Shown here in pieces: positions 40,845 through 51,169 of a stretch of DNA of 64,000 nucleotides. Made by a program: the position numbers and the translations under genes. How positions within the stretch are numbered: the stretch's first letter is position 1; every line of letters starts with the position of its first letter. Source of the DNA: Sporosarcina highlanderae (GTDB lineage Bacteria; Bacillota; Bacilli; Bacillales_A; Planococcaceae). Location: positions 186,001 through 250,000 of the forward strand of contig NZ_JAROCC010000002.1 of NCBI RefSeq assembly GCF_030433715.1, in the 5' to 3' direction. The notes below the pieces were generated by a model. The model did no database searches. It was not told where the DNA came from and worked only from the letters and a program-made list of their open reading frames with translations.

Positions 40845-42692
40845 ATGAAATTACTTGATCGATTGCAAAACGAGGTACTTGTAGCAGATGGTGCAATGGG
40901 GACGTTGCTATATTCATACGGGATTGACTTTTGTTATGAGGAATTAAATGTTGAGAAACCTGACATAATCGAAAAGATCCATCGAGATTATATTGCTGCC
41001 GGCGCCGATATCATCCAGACAAACACATACGGCGCGAATTCCCTTAAACTTGCCCGGTACGGACTAAAAGATAGAGTGAAAGAATTTAATGAGGCTGCAA
41101 TCAAAATTGCAAAGCGGGCTGCAGCTCCCGGCAATCAGTACGTTTTAGCGACAATCGGCGGACTGCGTGGCATCCGAAAGAGCGACGCGTCATTACCTGA
41201 AGTGCTGTCAATGGTGCGAGAACAGACGGACGCCTTGCTCTCCGGCAATCCAGACGGTCTATTACTGGAAACGTATTATGATTTCGAGGAATTATCGTCA
41301 GTCGTCACTGACCTGAGGAAGCTGACCGACATTCCGATCATCGCCCAAGTTTCAATGGATGAACCAGGGCTTTTGCAAAACGGTATGCAGCTGAACGATG
41401 CACTGCATCAGCTTGAAGCGCTTGGTGCAGATATTGTCGGTGTGAACTGTCGATTAGGACCATTTCATACAATCCAGGCTTTCGAGAATGTGACACTTCC
41501 GAAGCATGCATTCCTGTCCGCAGCACCAAACGCAAGCTTGTTAGATGTAGAAGACGGGAGAATTGTTTATGCGTCCGAAGCCGATTATTTCGGTCGGGCA
41601 GCAACATTCCTTCGCGAAGAAGGCGTCCGTCTAATCGGCGGCTGCTGCGGTACAAGTCCAATGCATATCGCGGCTGCTAAAAAGCAACTGAAGGGATTCC
41701 CTCCGATTACAAAGAAAGTCGTCTCGCCGCAGAAACCGATCGTCATCCGGGATGCCGAACCTACGAAACATGAGCCGTTACATATAAAAGCAAAAACGGA
41801 ACGGACGGTCATTGTAGAGCTTGATACACCGCGCCACCTGGAGACGGATAAGTATTTCGAAGGTGCAAATCTTCTATACGAAGCTGGGGTTGATGCGGTT
41901 ACACTGGCTGACAATTCCCTGGCCTCCCCCCGCATCAGCAATATGGCGATGGGGTCGATCCTGAAGCATGAGCATAATGTGCGGCCACTTGTCCATTTGA
42001 CGTGCCGTGACCATAACCTGATCGGACTTCAATCCCATCTAATGGGGCTCGATGCGCTTGGTATTCACGACATCCTTGCGGTGACAGGTGACCCGACAAA
42101 AGTTGGTGATTTTCCAGGCGCTACAAGTGTCTATGACGTTTCCAGCATGGAATTAGTACAACTTATCAAGCAGTTGAATGATGGAATTTCTTTCACTGGG
42201 AAACCCCTCCGAAAAAAGGCGAAATTCTCGGTAGCTGCGGCATTCAACCCGAATGTACGCGTCCTTGATCGCGCAGTGAAACGGCTTGAGAAGAAGATTG
42301 AATGCGGGGCGGATTATTTCATTACGCAGCCGGTCTACACAAAAGAGAAGATCATTGAAATTCACGAGGCAACGAAACACCTTGAAACACCTATTTTCAT
42401 CGGCATCATGCCGCTAACAACTATACGGAACGCTGAATTCCTGCATCACGAAGTACCCGGCATCAAGCTATCCGATGAAGTGTTGGAAAGGATGCGTGCA
42501 TGCGGAGATGATCGCGAAAGAGCGACCCAAGAAGGCATCGACATCTCCAAAGAACTGATTGACACGGCTGCCAAGCTGTTCAACGGCATCTATATCATCA
42601 CACCGTTCCTTCGCTATGACATGTCATTAGAATTGATCGCTCATATTCAAGAGCTTGATGCAGAAAAAGAAAGGAAGGTTGTCCATGCCTAA
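40845..42692 (+). CDS. yitJ: bifunctional homocysteine S-methyltransferase / methylenetetrahydrofolate reductase (YitJ-like)
   Basis: 615 residues. The N-terminal half (about 1-290) is a zinc homocysteine methyltransferase domain with GVNCRLGP and GGCCGTSP supplying the three cysteine ligands. The C-terminal half (about 310-600) is an FAD-dependent methylenetetrahydrofolate reductase domain. It makes the methyl-THF used by MetH and may itself remethylate homocysteine. The ATG at 40845 is nine bases after GGAGG; the ATG at 40836 is too close. It overlaps metH by eight bases. Confidence 0.95.
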   Translation: MKLLDRLQNEVLVADGAMGTLLYSYGIDFCYEELNVEKPDIIEKIHRDYIAAGADIIQTNTYGANSLKLARYGLKDRVKEFNEAAIKIAKRAAAPGNQYVLATIGGLRGIRKSDASLPEVLSMVREQTDALLSGNPDGLLLETYYDFEELSSVVTDLRKLTDIPIIAQVSMDEPGLLQNGMQLNDALHQLEALGADIVGVNCRLGPFHTIQAFENVTLPKHAFLSAAPNASLLDVEDGRIVYASEADYFGRAATFLREEGVRLIGGCCGTSPMHIAAAKKQLKGFPPITKKVVSPQKPIVIRDAEPTKHEPLHIKAKTERTVIVELDTPRHLETDKYFEGANLLYEAGVDAVTLADNSLASPRISNMAMGSILKHEHNVRPLVHLTCRDHNLIGLQSHLMGLDALGIHDILAVTGDPTKVGDFPGATSVYDVSSMELVQLIKQLNDGISFTGKPLRKKAKFSVAAAFNPNVRVLDRAVKRLEKKIECGADYFITQPVYTKEKIIEIHEATKHLETPIFIGIMPLTTIRNAEFLHHEVPGIKLSDEVLERMRACGDDRERATQEGIDISKELIDTAAKLFNGIYIITPFLRYDMSLELIAHIQELDAEKERKVVHA

Positions 42693-45600
42693 ACATCTTA
42701 TCGAACAACAACTGAAAAACAGAATTCTTATCATCGACGGTGCAATGGGTACGATGCTACAGGCGGAAGACTTGTCTGCCGACGATTTCGGTGGAGAGGA
42801 ATATGAGGGTTGCAACGAATACCTGAATATCCTTCGCCCTGATATCTTAGACAAAATCCACCGGGCTTATCTCGAAGCAGGCGCAGATATCATCTGCACG
42901 AACACATTCGGGGGCACTCCCCTTGTATTAGATGAATTCAGCCTCGGCCACCGCACTTCGGAAATCAATAAAAGAGCCGTTCAAATCGCGAAACAGTGCG
43001 CAGCCGATTATTCGACTAAAGAATGGCCGCGTTTCGTTGCCGGGGCGATCGGTCCGACAACAAAGACGCTTTCAGTCACGGGCGGTATCACTTTCGATAA
43101 GCTCTCCGACGATTTCTATGTGCAAGCAAAGGCATTGATTGAAGGCGGCGCCGATCTATTATTGATGGAAACGAGCCAGGATATGCTCAATGTGAAGGCA
43201 GGGACAATCGGGATCAAGCGCGCATTCGATGAAACCGGTCTTGAGTTGCCTGTTATGATTTCCGGTACGATTGAGCCGATGGGAACGACACTCGCTGGGC
43301 AAAGCATTGAAGCGTTTTATATTTCAATTGAGCATATTAAACCGCTCTCTGTTGGCTTGAACTGCGCAACTGGTCCCGAGTTCATGACAGACCATTTACG
43401 CTCGCTTTCCGATCTTGCAACGAGCTTCGTCACTTGCTATCCGAATGCAGGGCTTCCGGATGAGGAGGGCCACTACCATGAAACGCCGGATTCTTTATCT
43501 CAGAAATTGAAAGGCTTCGCAGAAAAAGGATGGCTCAATATGGTCGGTGGCTGTTGCGGAACGACGCCAGACCATATCCGGGCGATTCGGGAAGCAGTTG
43601 CTAGACTTCAGCCACGTAATAAACCGGAAGTGGCGCATGAACATGCCGTTTCTGGCATCGAACCTTTACTATACGATCCAACGATGAGGCCTTTGTTAAT
43701 CGGCGAACGGACGAATGTCATTGGTTCCAGGAAGTTCAAAAAATTGATCGTCGAAGAAAAGTTCGAGGAAGCGTCAGAAATTGCACGTGCCCAGGTTCGT
43801 GGCGGTGCACACGTCCTTGACATTTGCCTCGCGAATCCGGACCGAGATGAACTTGAAGACATGAAGAACTTCATGCAGGAAGTCGTCAAAAAGGTGAAAG
43901 TCCCGCTTGTCATTGATTCGACGGATGAGAAGGTCATTGAAGAGGCTTTGAAGTTCTCCCAAGGGAAAGCGATCATCAACTCCATCAACTTGGAGGACGG
44001 CGAGGAGCGGTTTGATGCGGTTCTGCCCCTTGTGAAAAAATTCGGTGCAGCTGTTGTTGTTGGGACGATTGACGAAATTGGAATGGCAGTGTCGCGGGAA
44101 AGGAAACTTGAAATCGCTGAACGCTCTTATGATTTGCTTGTGAATAAATGGGGAATCGCCCCAGAGGATATCATTTTCGATCCGCTTGTATTCCCTGTTG
44201 GCACTGGTGACGAGCAATATATCGGGTCGGCAGTCGAAACGATAGAGGGAATACGATTGATAAAGGAGAAAATGCCAAGGGCGTTGACAACACTTGGCGT
44301 TAGTAACGTGTCATTCGGATTGCCACCGGTTGGCCGGGAAGTCCTGAACGCGGTGTACTTGTACCATTGCACTCAGGCGGGACTCGATTACGCCATTGTC
44401 AATACAGAGAAATTGGAACGTTACGCATCCATTCCCGAAAGCGAAATTAAGCTTGCGAACGACCTATTATTCCATACAACTGATGAAACACTTGCGGATT
44501 TCACTGATTTTTATCGGGATAAGAAGAAGGAAAAAACGGAGGACGATATTCCGAAGACGGTTCCTGAGCGGCTCGCCTATTACGTCGTCGAGGGAACAAA
44601 GGAAGGCTTAATCCCAGACCTTGAAGCCGCGCTTAAGATGTATGATACGCCGCTTGAGGTCATTAATGGACCATTGATGGAAGGGATGTCGGAGGTCGGC
44701 CGCCTGTTCAATGATAACCAGCTAATTGTAGCGGAGGTCTTGCAAAGTGCGGAAGTGATGAAGGCTTCTGTTTCCTTCCTTGAACAGTTCATGGAGAAGA
44801 AAGAGGATGATTCCGGTAAAGGGAAGATTGTTTTGGCAACGGTCAAAGGGGATGTCCATGATATCGGAAAGAATTTGGTCGATATTATTTTGAGTAATAA
44901 CGGGTATCGCGTCATTGATATCGGTATTAAGGTAACACCCGCGACGCTCATCGAGGTCATCCGGAAGGAGAAACCCGATATTATCGGACTTTCAGGCTTG
45001 CTTGTGAAATCGGCGCAACAGATGGTGCTCACTGCCCAAGATTTTAAAGCAGCAGGCATCGATACTCCCGTCATGGTAGGCGGAGCAGCGCTGACCCGCA
45101 GATTCACGGAGACGAAGATCGCAACGGAATACGACGGGCCAGTTATTTATGCGAAAGATGCGATGCAAGGTCTTGAACTTGCGAACCGTTTACAAAGCGG
45201 TGATAAGGAAGCATTACTGAGTGAGCTTACCAAGCAGCAGGAAAAGCGGCTTGAATTAGAGGCGGTTCGGGCGACTCGTGATACCGCAGTTGCCGTCCTG
45301 CCGAGACCAGTAAAAACAGTTAGGGAAGATGCACCTGTGTTCACACCTACGGATTTGCGCCGAAGGGTCCTTCGCGACTATTCGGTTTCCCATTTGCATC
45401 CGTATGTAAATATGCGAACACTGATTGGTCATCATTTAGGCTTAAGAGGAAATGTCGACAAGATGCTCTCAACTCACGATGCTCGCGCGGTTGAACTCCA
45501 TGAACTTGTTACCGGCTTCTTAGAGTCGGGTAATTTATCCGCTTCCGGAATGTATCAATTTTTCCCCGCACAAGCAGATGGAGATGACGTGATTATTTAT

Positions 45601-46122
45601 GATCCGCTTGACTCAAAAACTGAAATCGAACGTTTTACCTTTCCTCGTCAAAGTAAAGAACCATTCCTCTGCCTTTCCGATTACTTAAAGACGGTTGACA
45701 GTGGTGAAATGGATTATGTTGCATTCATGCAGGTGACGGCGGGACATGGAGTAAGGGAATATGCGAACAGGTTAAAGGCTGAAGGGAAATTTCTTGAGAG
45801 TCATGCATTCCAGGCAACTGCACTTGAACTCGCTGAAGGCTTCGCTGAGCGCATCCACCAGGAAATTCGTGATCAATGGGGCTTCCCGGATGCCACCGAC
45901 TTCACTATGCGCGATCGGTTTGCAGCCAAATACCAAGGGCAACGTTTTTCTTTTGGCTATCCGGCTTGTCCGAACTTAGATGACCAGGCGAAGCTATTCG
46001 GTTTGTTGAAGCCGGAGGATATCGGTGTGCATTTGACGGAGGAATTCATGATGGAACCGGAAGCCTCTGTGTCTGCAATCGTATTTTCTCATCCCGATGC
46101 AAGGTATTTCAATGTAGATTAA
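42685..46122 (+). CDS. metH: cobalamin-dependent methionine synthase
   Basis: 1145 residues with all four modules: homocysteine-binding domain (about 1-310, [10 protein letters not shown]), methyl-THF pterin-binding domain (about 340-600), cobalamin-binding domain with DVHDIGKN (D723, H725) and the C-terminal SAM-binding activation domain (from about 880). It transfers methyl from methyl-THF to homocysteine. The ATG at 42685 follows AAAGGAAGG. Cotranscription with the reductase under one S-box puts methyl supply and use under SAM control. Confidence 0.98.
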   Translation: MPKHLIEQQLKNRILIIDGAMGTMLQAEDLSADDFGGEEYEGCNEYLNILRPDILDKIHRAYLEAGADIICTNTFGGTPLVLDEFSLGHRTSEINKRAVQIAKQCAADYSTKEWPRFVAGAIGPTTKTLSVTGGITFDKLSDDFYVQAKALIEGGADLLLMETSQDMLNVKAGTIGIKRAFDETGLELPVMISGTIEPMGTTLAGQSIEAFYISIEHIKPLSVGLNCATGPEFMTDHLRSLSDLATSFVTCYPNAGLPDEEGHYHETPDSLSQKLKGFAEKGWLNMVGGCCGTTPDHIRAIREAVARLQPRNKPEVAHEHAVSGIEPLLYDPTMRPLLIGERTNVIGSRKFKKLIVEEKFEEASEIARAQVRGGAHVLDICLANPDRDELEDMKNFMQEVVKKVKVPLVIDSTDEKVIEEALKFSQGKAIINSINLEDGEERFDAVLPLVKKFGAAVVVGTIDEIGMAVSRERKLEIAERSYDLLVNKWGIAPEDIIFDPLVFPVGTGDEQYIGSAVETIEGIRLIKEKMPRALTTLGVSNVSFGLPPVGREVLNAVYLYHCTQAGLDYAIVNTEKLERYASIPESEIKLANDLLFHTTDETLADFTDFYRDKKKEKTEDDIPKTVPERLAYYVVEGTKEGLIPDLEAALKMYDTPLEVINGPLMEGMSEVGRLFNDNQLIVAEVLQSAEVMKASVSFLEQFMEKKEDDSGKGKIVLATVKGDVHDIGKNLVDIILSNNGYRVIDIGIKVTPATLIEVIRKEKPDIIGLSGLLVKSAQQMVLTAQDFKAAGIDTPVMVGGAALTRRFTETKIATEYDGPVIYAKDAMQGLELANRLQSGDKEALLSELTKQQEKRLELEAVRATRDTAVAVLPRPVKTVREDAPVFTPTDLRRRVLRDYSVSHLHPYVNMRTLIGHHLGLRGNVDKMLSTHDARAVELHELVTGFLESGNLSASGMYQFFPAQADGDDVIIYDPLDSKTEIERFTFPRQSKEPFLCLSDYLKTVDSGEMDYVAFMQVTAGHGVREYANRLKAEGKFLESHAFQATALELAEGFAERIHQEIRDQWGFPDATDFTMRDRFAAKYQGQRFSFGYPACPNLDDQAKLFGLLKPEDIGVHLTEEFMMEPEASVSAIVFSHPDARYFNVD

Positions 46123-46166
46123 GTGGTGGATAAAACCCAATTAATTCTGTTCCAAAAGGCAATAGA

Positions 46167-46203
46167 AAAGCTGTCCCACCAATCGCTTGGTGGGACAGCT
46201 TTT
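46167..46203. terminator. bidirectional terminator between metH and the coat protein gene
   Basis: Perfect stem AAAAGCTGTCCCACCAA/TTGGTGGGACAGCTTTT with a four-base loop. It has T runs on both strands and ends the converging metH and coat protein transcripts. Confidence 0.95.
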
Positions 46204-46212
46204 CATGTTTTT

Positions 46213-46566
46213 TTAAAACGGTCTTCTGCCAAATCCGAAACCTCTTCCACCACCGAAGCCGCGGCCGCCACCAAATCCCGGCCCGAATCCTGGTCCTTGA
46301 CCCGGGAATACCGGGGCACCCATAACGTTTTCAGTCGTTTCGGTGTAGTAGTGTCGTGGTACGACAACAGGATGTTGTCTATTCACATTAACAATCGGAT
46401 GAACATATGGAACTTCAACCGGGAAGAATTGGTCGTGGCAACGATATTGTGTCGGGCATACGATTGGTTGCATTTGATTAGCCGGTTGCATTCCAAATCC
46501 GCATTGCCCGCCGCAACGCCCTCCACAGCGTCCCCCACAATGTCCGTATTGCATCATCATCTTCAC
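46213..46566 (-). CDS. CotD-like spore coat protein
   Basis: 117 residues, rich in Cys at the N-terminus (CGGRCGGRCGGQCG), with a His/Pro/Val core (PTQYRCHDQFFPVEVPYVHP then NRQHPVVVPRHYY) that resembles CotD, and a Gly/Phe/Arg-rich C-terminus of GRGFGGG repeats. Such proteins are laid into the inner coat under late mother-cell control. A GTG at 46566 is six bases after GGAGG; an ATG two codons later is also possible. I see no clear SigK promoter. Confidence 0.8.
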   Translation of the reverse strand: MKMMMQYGHCGGRCGGRCGGQCGFGMQPANQMQPIVCPTQYRCHDQFFPVEVPYVHPIVNVNRQHPVVVPRHYYTETTENVMGAPVFPGQGPGFGPGFGGGRGFGGGRGFGFGRRPF

Positions 46567-46651
46567 TCACCCCCTCCATCTATTACATGTTGAAATGTAT
46601 AGGACAGACGGGCGAGCGACTATAGACATTTTAAATAATACAGTGCAAACA

Positions 46652-46688
46652 AAAAGGACCTTCCCGTCTAAGAGGGAACGCCCTTTCA
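46652..46688 (-). terminator. terminator after the 59-residue ORF
   Basis: Minus-strand stem GGGCGTTCCC/GGGAAGGTCC with an eight-base loop and five following T. Confidence 0.8.
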
Positions 46689-46693
46689 TTGAA

Positions 46694-46873
46694 TCACTGA
46701 TACGTTTGCGGCAGTTCTTTTTCATCAAAACTGGAAGACTCTTTCTTTCTCGTCACCCACTCATAGTTCGGATAATGGACAGGCGCGCCTTCGTCGATCA
46801 TATCAAGTGATGCGATGTAATCTGGGTCCCGTCTGCGTTCCATTTCAAGTGGATCAATGAATCGTTGTTCCAT
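46694..46873 (-). CDS. small hydrophilic protein, unknown function
   Basis: 59 residues beginning MEQRFIDPLEMERRRDPDYI, highly charged, without membrane or signal segments. The ATG at 46873 is nine bases after GGAGG, and a terminator follows the stop, so it is very likely a real gene. I do not recognise a family. It lies between the CotD-like gene and a divergent DCC protein. Confidence 0.75.
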   Translation of the reverse strand: MEQRFIDPLEMERRRDPDYIASLDMIDEGAPVHYPNYEWVTRKKESSSFDEKELPQTYQ

Positions 46874-47005
46874 TTTACTCAACCTCCAACAAATTGTACC
46901 AAAGGTAATGCATTTTTATTAGTATACTATTAGAAGTATAGATTGATGTCTGTCGTTTTGTTTCATCGAAAAGGGTTATACTATTAATAATAAGGAGGCG
47001 CGATT

Positions 47006-47398
47006 ATGAAACGAGTTGTGTTATTTGATGGGGAATGTAATTTCTGCAACTCCAGTGTACAGTTCATTATTAAGCGGGATCCCGCTGCACATTTTCTTTT
47101 TTCTTCATTACAAAGTGAAACCGGCCAACAGTATGTGAAGCAGCATCGGATTCCCTCAGATGTGGATAGCCTTGTCCTTGTCGAAAACGGCAAAGCATAT
47201 ACGAAGTCCGCTGCGGCTCTTCATATCGCAAAGAAACTTGACGGCTTATGGCACCTCCTTTTCCTATTTATACTCGTCCCTCGTTTTATCCGTGACGGTG
47301 TTTATGATTATGTTGCGCGAAACCGTTATCGCTGGTTCGGGAAGAATGAAGAAGCTTGCATGCTTCCATCTCCCGAGGATAGAAAACGATTTATTTAA
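47006..47398 (+). CDS. DCC family thiol-disulfide oxidoreductase-like protein (DUF393)
   Basis: 130 residues with the family motif DGECNFCNSSV (residues 7-17), a CxxC pair in a thioredoxin-like setting, and the C-terminal DGVYDYVARNRYRWFG tract. It resembles B. subtilis YuxK. The substrate is unknown. It has an AAGGAGG site, a TATACT -10-like box upstream, and its own terminator. Confidence 0.88.
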   Translation: MKRVVLFDGECNFCNSSVQFIIKRDPAAHFLFSSLQSETGQQYVKQHRIPSDVDSLVLVENGKAYTKSAAALHIAKKLDGLWHLLFLFILVPRFIRDGVYDYVARNRYRWFGKNEEACMLPSPEDRKRFI

Positions 47399-47437
47399 CC
47401 CCCAAATGATGCTTCTTGTCATTTCGGGTTTTTTTGT
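47398..47437 (+). terminator. terminator after the DCC protein gene
   Basis: Stem AACCC..AAATGA/TCATTT.CGGGTT with a loop of about seven bases, followed by seven T, starting at the stop codon. Confidence 0.8.
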
Positions 47438-47528
47438 TTGCAGGAGAAAATATAGTTCATTCTATTAATAATTGTTATGGGCCATTGAATACTCTAATAA
47501 GGTACGCAAATTGGATAGGGGGAAAGGC

Positions 47529-48842
47529 ATGAGGAAAAAAGTTATTTTCAAACTTTTTGCAGCTCTCGTTCTAACTATTTCGTTCGGCATTATTCCATAT
47601 CATAGTGCAAGCGCCGCCAACCATTCGGCTGAATCGGTTGCAGCTTCCACTTTTAACGATGGAGTAACGCAGATCAACTACCTTGCTTTAGGGGATTCTT
47701 TAGCCGCAGGCGTTGACTCGAACAACAATTTAGGTAAAGGGTACGCAGATATTCTTGCAGAATCAATGGGGGAACTAAATTTGCCTCATTCATTCAATAA
47801 AGGGTTTGCATATCCCGGGTATAAAACAGCTGATGTGCTTAAGGATATCAGTGAAAACAAAACAGGGGCGATCGTAGGTCACGGTTTCGATAAAACATCC
47901 ACGACGATCCATGAGGCCATCAAAAACTCTAACCTCATAACATTGAGTGTGGGGGCGAATGATGTTTTAGCTGCTCTTAAAATTGATAAAGCCACAGGAA
48001 AAGTCGAGTACGATGAGGCACAACTTGGAGAGGCACTTTTGCAGGTCGGTTTCAATATGAACGAAATCATTAAACTAATCCACGCAATCAACCCGGACGT
48101 AAACGTATATATAATGGGTTATTACAATCCATTTCCGCATCTACCGAAAGAAATCCAACCCCTGTTAAATAATTTATTAGTGAATTTGAATGGCGCAATC
48201 TATAAAGCGACCGCTTCCCACCAGAAAGTCACATTTGTTCCCACACATACGGAAATTGCCAAGGATTTTCAAGTCAATGTGCCGAATCCCGCAAACATTC
48301 ATTTAAGTAGCACAGGCCACCGGGTAGTGGCTAAGCAATTTTGGGAGAGTTTTGGTCTATTGACTATGAACGTCAGTTTCAGCGATACGGAAAATCATTG
48401 GGCAAAGCCTTTCATAAGTGCAGCTGTTGAACGGGGAGTTTTCAAAGGATATGCAGATGGTACATTCCGGCCAGACGAACAACTGACTCGTGCCCAAGCC
48501 GCGGCCATACTAGTTCGCGCGTTGAATTTGGATATACAAAACACGACAGCAACACCATTTAAAGATATTGGAAACTATTCATTATTGACTCAAGCCGAGA
48601 TAAAAACGGCTTATCACTACGGTATTATCAAAGGACATGGGGATTATTTTAAACCATCCGATAAGGTCATAAATGCGGAAATTGCCCTTATGCTTCAACG
48701 GGTTGTGGAATTGAAAACCGGCAAACCATTTGCCATTTCCCCTGAATTCGGCCAGCTCTTCGGTGATATTGAGCCAAATGATCCGATTACAAGAGCCCAG
48801 GCTTCAATGATACTTGTGAACTTCATGCAGCTGATGAATTAA
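47529..48842 (+). CDS. secreted SGNH/GDSL hydrolase with C-terminal SLH domains
   Basis: 437 residues. A signal peptide (about 1-30, cleavage near SASAA) is followed by an SGNH hydrolase domain (about 48-280) with GDSL at 55-58 (Ser57), GAND at 142-145 and HLSSTGH near 258-264. Three S-layer homology repeats (about 283-325, 345-390 and 400-437) should hold it on the wall polymer. The residues before the catalytic His read AN-I-H where many relatives have an Asp. Start at ATG 47529, two bases after GGGGGAAAGG. Confidence 0.92.
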   Translation: MRKKVIFKLFAALVLTISFGIIPYHSASAANHSAESVAASTFNDGVTQINYLALGDSLAAGVDSNNNLGKGYADILAESMGELNLPHSFNKGFAYPGYKTADVLKDISENKTGAIVGHGFDKTSTTIHEAIKNSNLITLSVGANDVLAALKIDKATGKVEYDEAQLGEALLQVGFNMNEIIKLIHAINPDVNVYIMGYYNPFPHLPKEIQPLLNNLLVNLNGAIYKATASHQKVTFVPTHTEIAKDFQVNVPNPANIHLSSTGHRVVAKQFWESFGLLTMNVSFSDTENHWAKPFISAAVERGVFKGYADGTFRPDEQLTRAQAAAILVRALNLDIQNTTATPFKDIGNYSLLTQAEIKTAYHYGIIKGHGDYFKPSDKVINAEIALMLQRVVELKTGKPFAISPEFGQLFGDIEPNDPITRAQASMILVNFMQLMN

Positions 48843-48847
48843 CAAAG

Positions 48848-48887
48848 CAGTTCCGTCCTTTTATAGGGACGGAACTGCTTTTTATTC
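48848..48887. terminator. bidirectional terminator after the SGNH-SLH gene
   Basis: Stem GCAGTTCCGTCC/GGGACGGAACTGC with a TTTTATA loop and five following T; it lies between converging genes. Confidence 0.92.
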
Positions 48888-48916
48888 ACTTAAAGATGGT
48901 TAAGTCGAAAACGATT

Positions 48917-49285
48917 TTACGAAAGCAGTCTTTCCTGCAGCACTTTATTCTCTTCGGCTGAAAAAGCCCGCGACCTCGTAAGGAAACGTTTCCCCTCCAC
49001 CCCTTCCAGCGAAAACATACCACCGCGGCCATCCACGACATCGATGATCAGTTGGGTGTGCTTCCAGTATTCGAACTGGTTCTTATGCATATAGAAAGGC
49101 GCGCCGCCAATATACCCCAAAAGAACATCTTGATCACCAATAATCAAATCACCATCCGGGTAGCACATCGGGGAGGAACCATCACAACAGCCCCCTGATT
49201 GGTGGAACATCAACGGGCCATGCTTCCCCTTCAGTAGCTCAATCAATTTTAGGGCAGCGTCCGTTGCAAGAACGCGTTCAGGCAT
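48917..49285 (-). CDS. DUF779 family protein, aldehyde dehydrogenase partner
   Basis: 122 residues. Conserved features are HQSGGCCDGSSPMCY (about 30-44), a possible metal-binding Cys cluster, and WKHTQLIIDVVDGRGGMFSLE. The family commonly sits beside AldB/ExaC-type aldehyde dehydrogenases; its biochemical role is not established. The ATG at 49285 is six bases after AAAGGAGG, while an in-frame ATG two codons upstream touches the site. It follows the dehydrogenase gene by 49 bases. Confidence 0.88.
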   Translation of the reverse strand: MPERVLATDAALKLIELLKGKHGPLMFHQSGGCCDGSSPMCYPDGDLIIGDQDVLLGYIGGAPFYMHKNQFEYWKHTQLIIDVVDGRGGMFSLEGVEGKRFLTRSRAFSAEENKVLQERLLS

Positions 49286-49334
49286 CGACATCCTCCTTTC
49301 CAAACATACCTCATTCGAAGAGTTTTTGGCTGAA

Positions 49335-50876
49335 TCAGAAGAACCCTAGCTTATCCTCGCTATAGCTGACAAGCATATTTTTCGTCTGCTGGTAATGCGA
49401 GAGCATTTGAAGATGGTTTTCACGGCCGATTCCAGATGCTTTGTAGCCGCCGAATGCCGCATGCGCCGGATAAGCATGGTAACAGTTTGTCCAGACGCGA
49501 CCCGCTTGAATGCCGCGGCCAAAGCGATATGCTGTATTCATATCACGTGTCCAGACGCCTGCACCTAAACCGTATAATGTGTCGTTCGCAATTTCCAACG
49601 CTTCTTCTTTCGTCTTGAAAGTCGTTACGGAGACGACAGGACCAAAGATTTCCTCTTGGAATATACGCATTTTGTTATTCCCTTTGAAAACTGTCGGTTT
49701 GACGTAATAACCATCCGCCAATTCACCCTCAAGTTTGTTTTGCTCGCCGCCAGTCAGGCACTCGGCCCCTTCCTGTTTACCGATGTCAAGGTACGATAGA
49801 ATCTTCTCCAATTGCTCAGTAGAAGCTTGAGCACCCATCATTACCGTCGGATCAAGCGGATTTCCGGTCTTGATCGCCTTTACACGCTCAATTGCACGCT
49901 CCATGAACTTGTCGTAGATGGATTCCTGGATCAATGCGCGTGACGGGCATGTACACACTTCCCCCTGGTTCAATGCGAACATGACGAAACCTTCAACTGC
50001 TTTGTCCAAGAATGAATCATCCTCAGCCATGACGTCCTCGAAGAAGATGTTCGGTGACTTTCCACCAAGCTCAAGTGTCATAGGAATCAGGTTCTGTGAT
50101 GCGTACTGCATAATGAGGCGCCCCGTCGTCGTCTCCCCAGTGAATGCAATTTTCCCGATACGCGGGTTCGATGCAAGCGGCTTCCCTGCTTCAAGTCCGA
50201 AACCGTTAACGATATTGACGACTCCTGCCGGCAATAGATCCTCAATCAGCTCCATCAATACTAAGATAGATGCTGGTGTCTGCTCAGCAGGTTTCAATAC
50301 AACGCAGTTTCCTGCAGCAAGCGCAGGCGCAAGCTTCCAAACCGCCATCAAAATCGGGAAGTTCCAAGGGATGATCTGGCCAACAACCCCTATAGGCTCA
50401 TGGAAATGGTATGCGACTGTGTTATTGTCAATTTGACTGACGCCACCTTCTTGCGCACGGATGGCGGAAGCAAAATACCTGAAATGGTCGATTGCAAGCG
50501 GTAAGTCGGCATTCAATGTTTCACGAACCGCTTTTCCGTTTTCCCATGTCTCGGCAACAGCAAGCATCTCGAGATTCTCTTCCATGCGGTCAGCGATTTT
50601 AAGCAAGATGTTTGCGCGTTCTGTTACAGAAGTCCGCCCCCAAGCGTCCTTCGCAGCATGAGCCGCATCAAGCGCCAACTCAATGTCTTCAGCAGTCGAT
50701 CTTGCCACTTGTGTAAATACTTTTCCCGTGACAGGCGTCGGATTATCGAAGTATTGCCCATTCACAGGGGCTGTCCATTTTCCGCCGATATAGTTATCGT
50801 AACGTTCCTTGAAATTTACTTTTGCCCCTTCTGTGTTCGGAAATGCATAAACGTGACTCTCTACGGCTTGTACCAT
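49335..50876 (-). CDS. NAD-dependent aldehyde dehydrogenase (AldB/ExaC-like)
   Basis: 513 residues of the ALDH superfamily. The Rossmann motif IPWNFP, the general-base region LELGGKSP and the catalytic cysteine in [15 protein letters not shown] are present; the CTCPSR form is typical of the AldB/ExaC branch that oxidises short aldehydes such as acetaldehyde. The start at 50876 follows GGGAGG. A cre-like site and a palindrome lie upstream, suggesting catabolite control. Confidence 0.93.
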   Translation of the reverse strand: MVQAVESHVYAFPNTEGAKVNFKERYDNYIGGKWTAPVNGQYFDNPTPVTGKVFTQVARSTAEDIELALDAAHAAKDAWGRTSVTERANILLKIADRMEENLEMLAVAETWENGKAVRETLNADLPLAIDHFRYFASAIRAQEGGVSQIDNNTVAYHFHEPIGVVGQIIPWNFPILMAVWKLAPALAAGNCVVLKPAEQTPASILVLMELIEDLLPAGVVNIVNGFGLEAGKPLASNPRIGKIAFTGETTTGRLIMQYASQNLIPMTLELGGKSPNIFFEDVMAEDDSFLDKAVEGFVMFALNQGEVCTCPSRALIQESIYDKFMERAIERVKAIKTGNPLDPTVMMGAQASTEQLEKILSYLDIGKQEGAECLTGGEQNKLEGELADGYYVKPTVFKGNNKMRIFQEEIFGPVVSVTTFKTKEEALEIANDTLYGLGAGVWTRDMNTAYRFGRGIQAGRVWTNCYHAYPAHAAFGGYKASGIGRENHLQMLSHYQQTKNMLVSYSEDKLGFF

Positions 50877-50915
50877 GTTCCATTCCTCCCAATTCATTAT
50901 AGATTGCTATAGTAA

Positions 50916-50930
50916 GTGCAAAAATTGCAC
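50916..50930. promoter_or_regulatory. 15-bp palindrome upstream of the aldehyde dehydrogenase
   Basis: GTGCAAAAATTGCAC is a perfect inverted repeat of two six-base arms around three A. It lies 40 bases before the start codon and is therefore placed like an operator. I cannot assign a regulator. Confidence 0.5.
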
Positions 50931-50970
50931 ACAAAGCCATACTATGCTGAAACAATTGGCGGTATTCATT

Positions 50971-50984
50971 TGAAAGCGTATACA
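50971..50984. promoter_or_regulatory. cre-like site upstream of the aldehyde dehydrogenase
   Basis: TGAAAGCGTATACA matches the CcpA site consensus TGWAANCGNTNWCA at all but one defined position. It lies about 95 bases before the dehydrogenase start in the 293-base divergent gap with the protease gene; the rest of that gap is AT-rich without clear elements. Confidence 0.5.
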
Positions 50985-51169
50985 TTATTTTTTATATTGA
51001 ATGAAGAATGTGTAAATTCATTCTATCTGACTATACAAACTATTGCAAGCTTGATAGGTTATCCACCTTTGGAGTCAATCATTTACGATTTTTTTCATCC
51101 CTCCGTAATAATTTGTTCATAATTGCAACTTACAATGACAATAACCAGTACAAGAGAGGGGTTTTATTC

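Noticed and set aside
46123-46593. Plus-strand ORF of 156 codons after metH
   Set aside because: It reads through a strong terminator and antisense to the CotD-like gene, which has the better ribosome binding site and family match.
46567-46650. SigK promoter for the CotD-like gene
   Set aside because: AC and CATA-like elements are present but not at the right spacing or sequence; I could not support a call.
50881-50905. TATAAT close to the aldehyde dehydrogenase start as a -10 element
   Set aside because: Transcription from it would start inside the GGGAGG site and leave no ribosome binding site.
50925-50950. Sigma-54 promoter upstream of the aldehyde dehydrogenase
   Set aside because: The GG and GC elements in TGGCTTTGTGTGC are two bases too close for the -24/-12 pattern, and no enhancer-binding protein gene is nearby.
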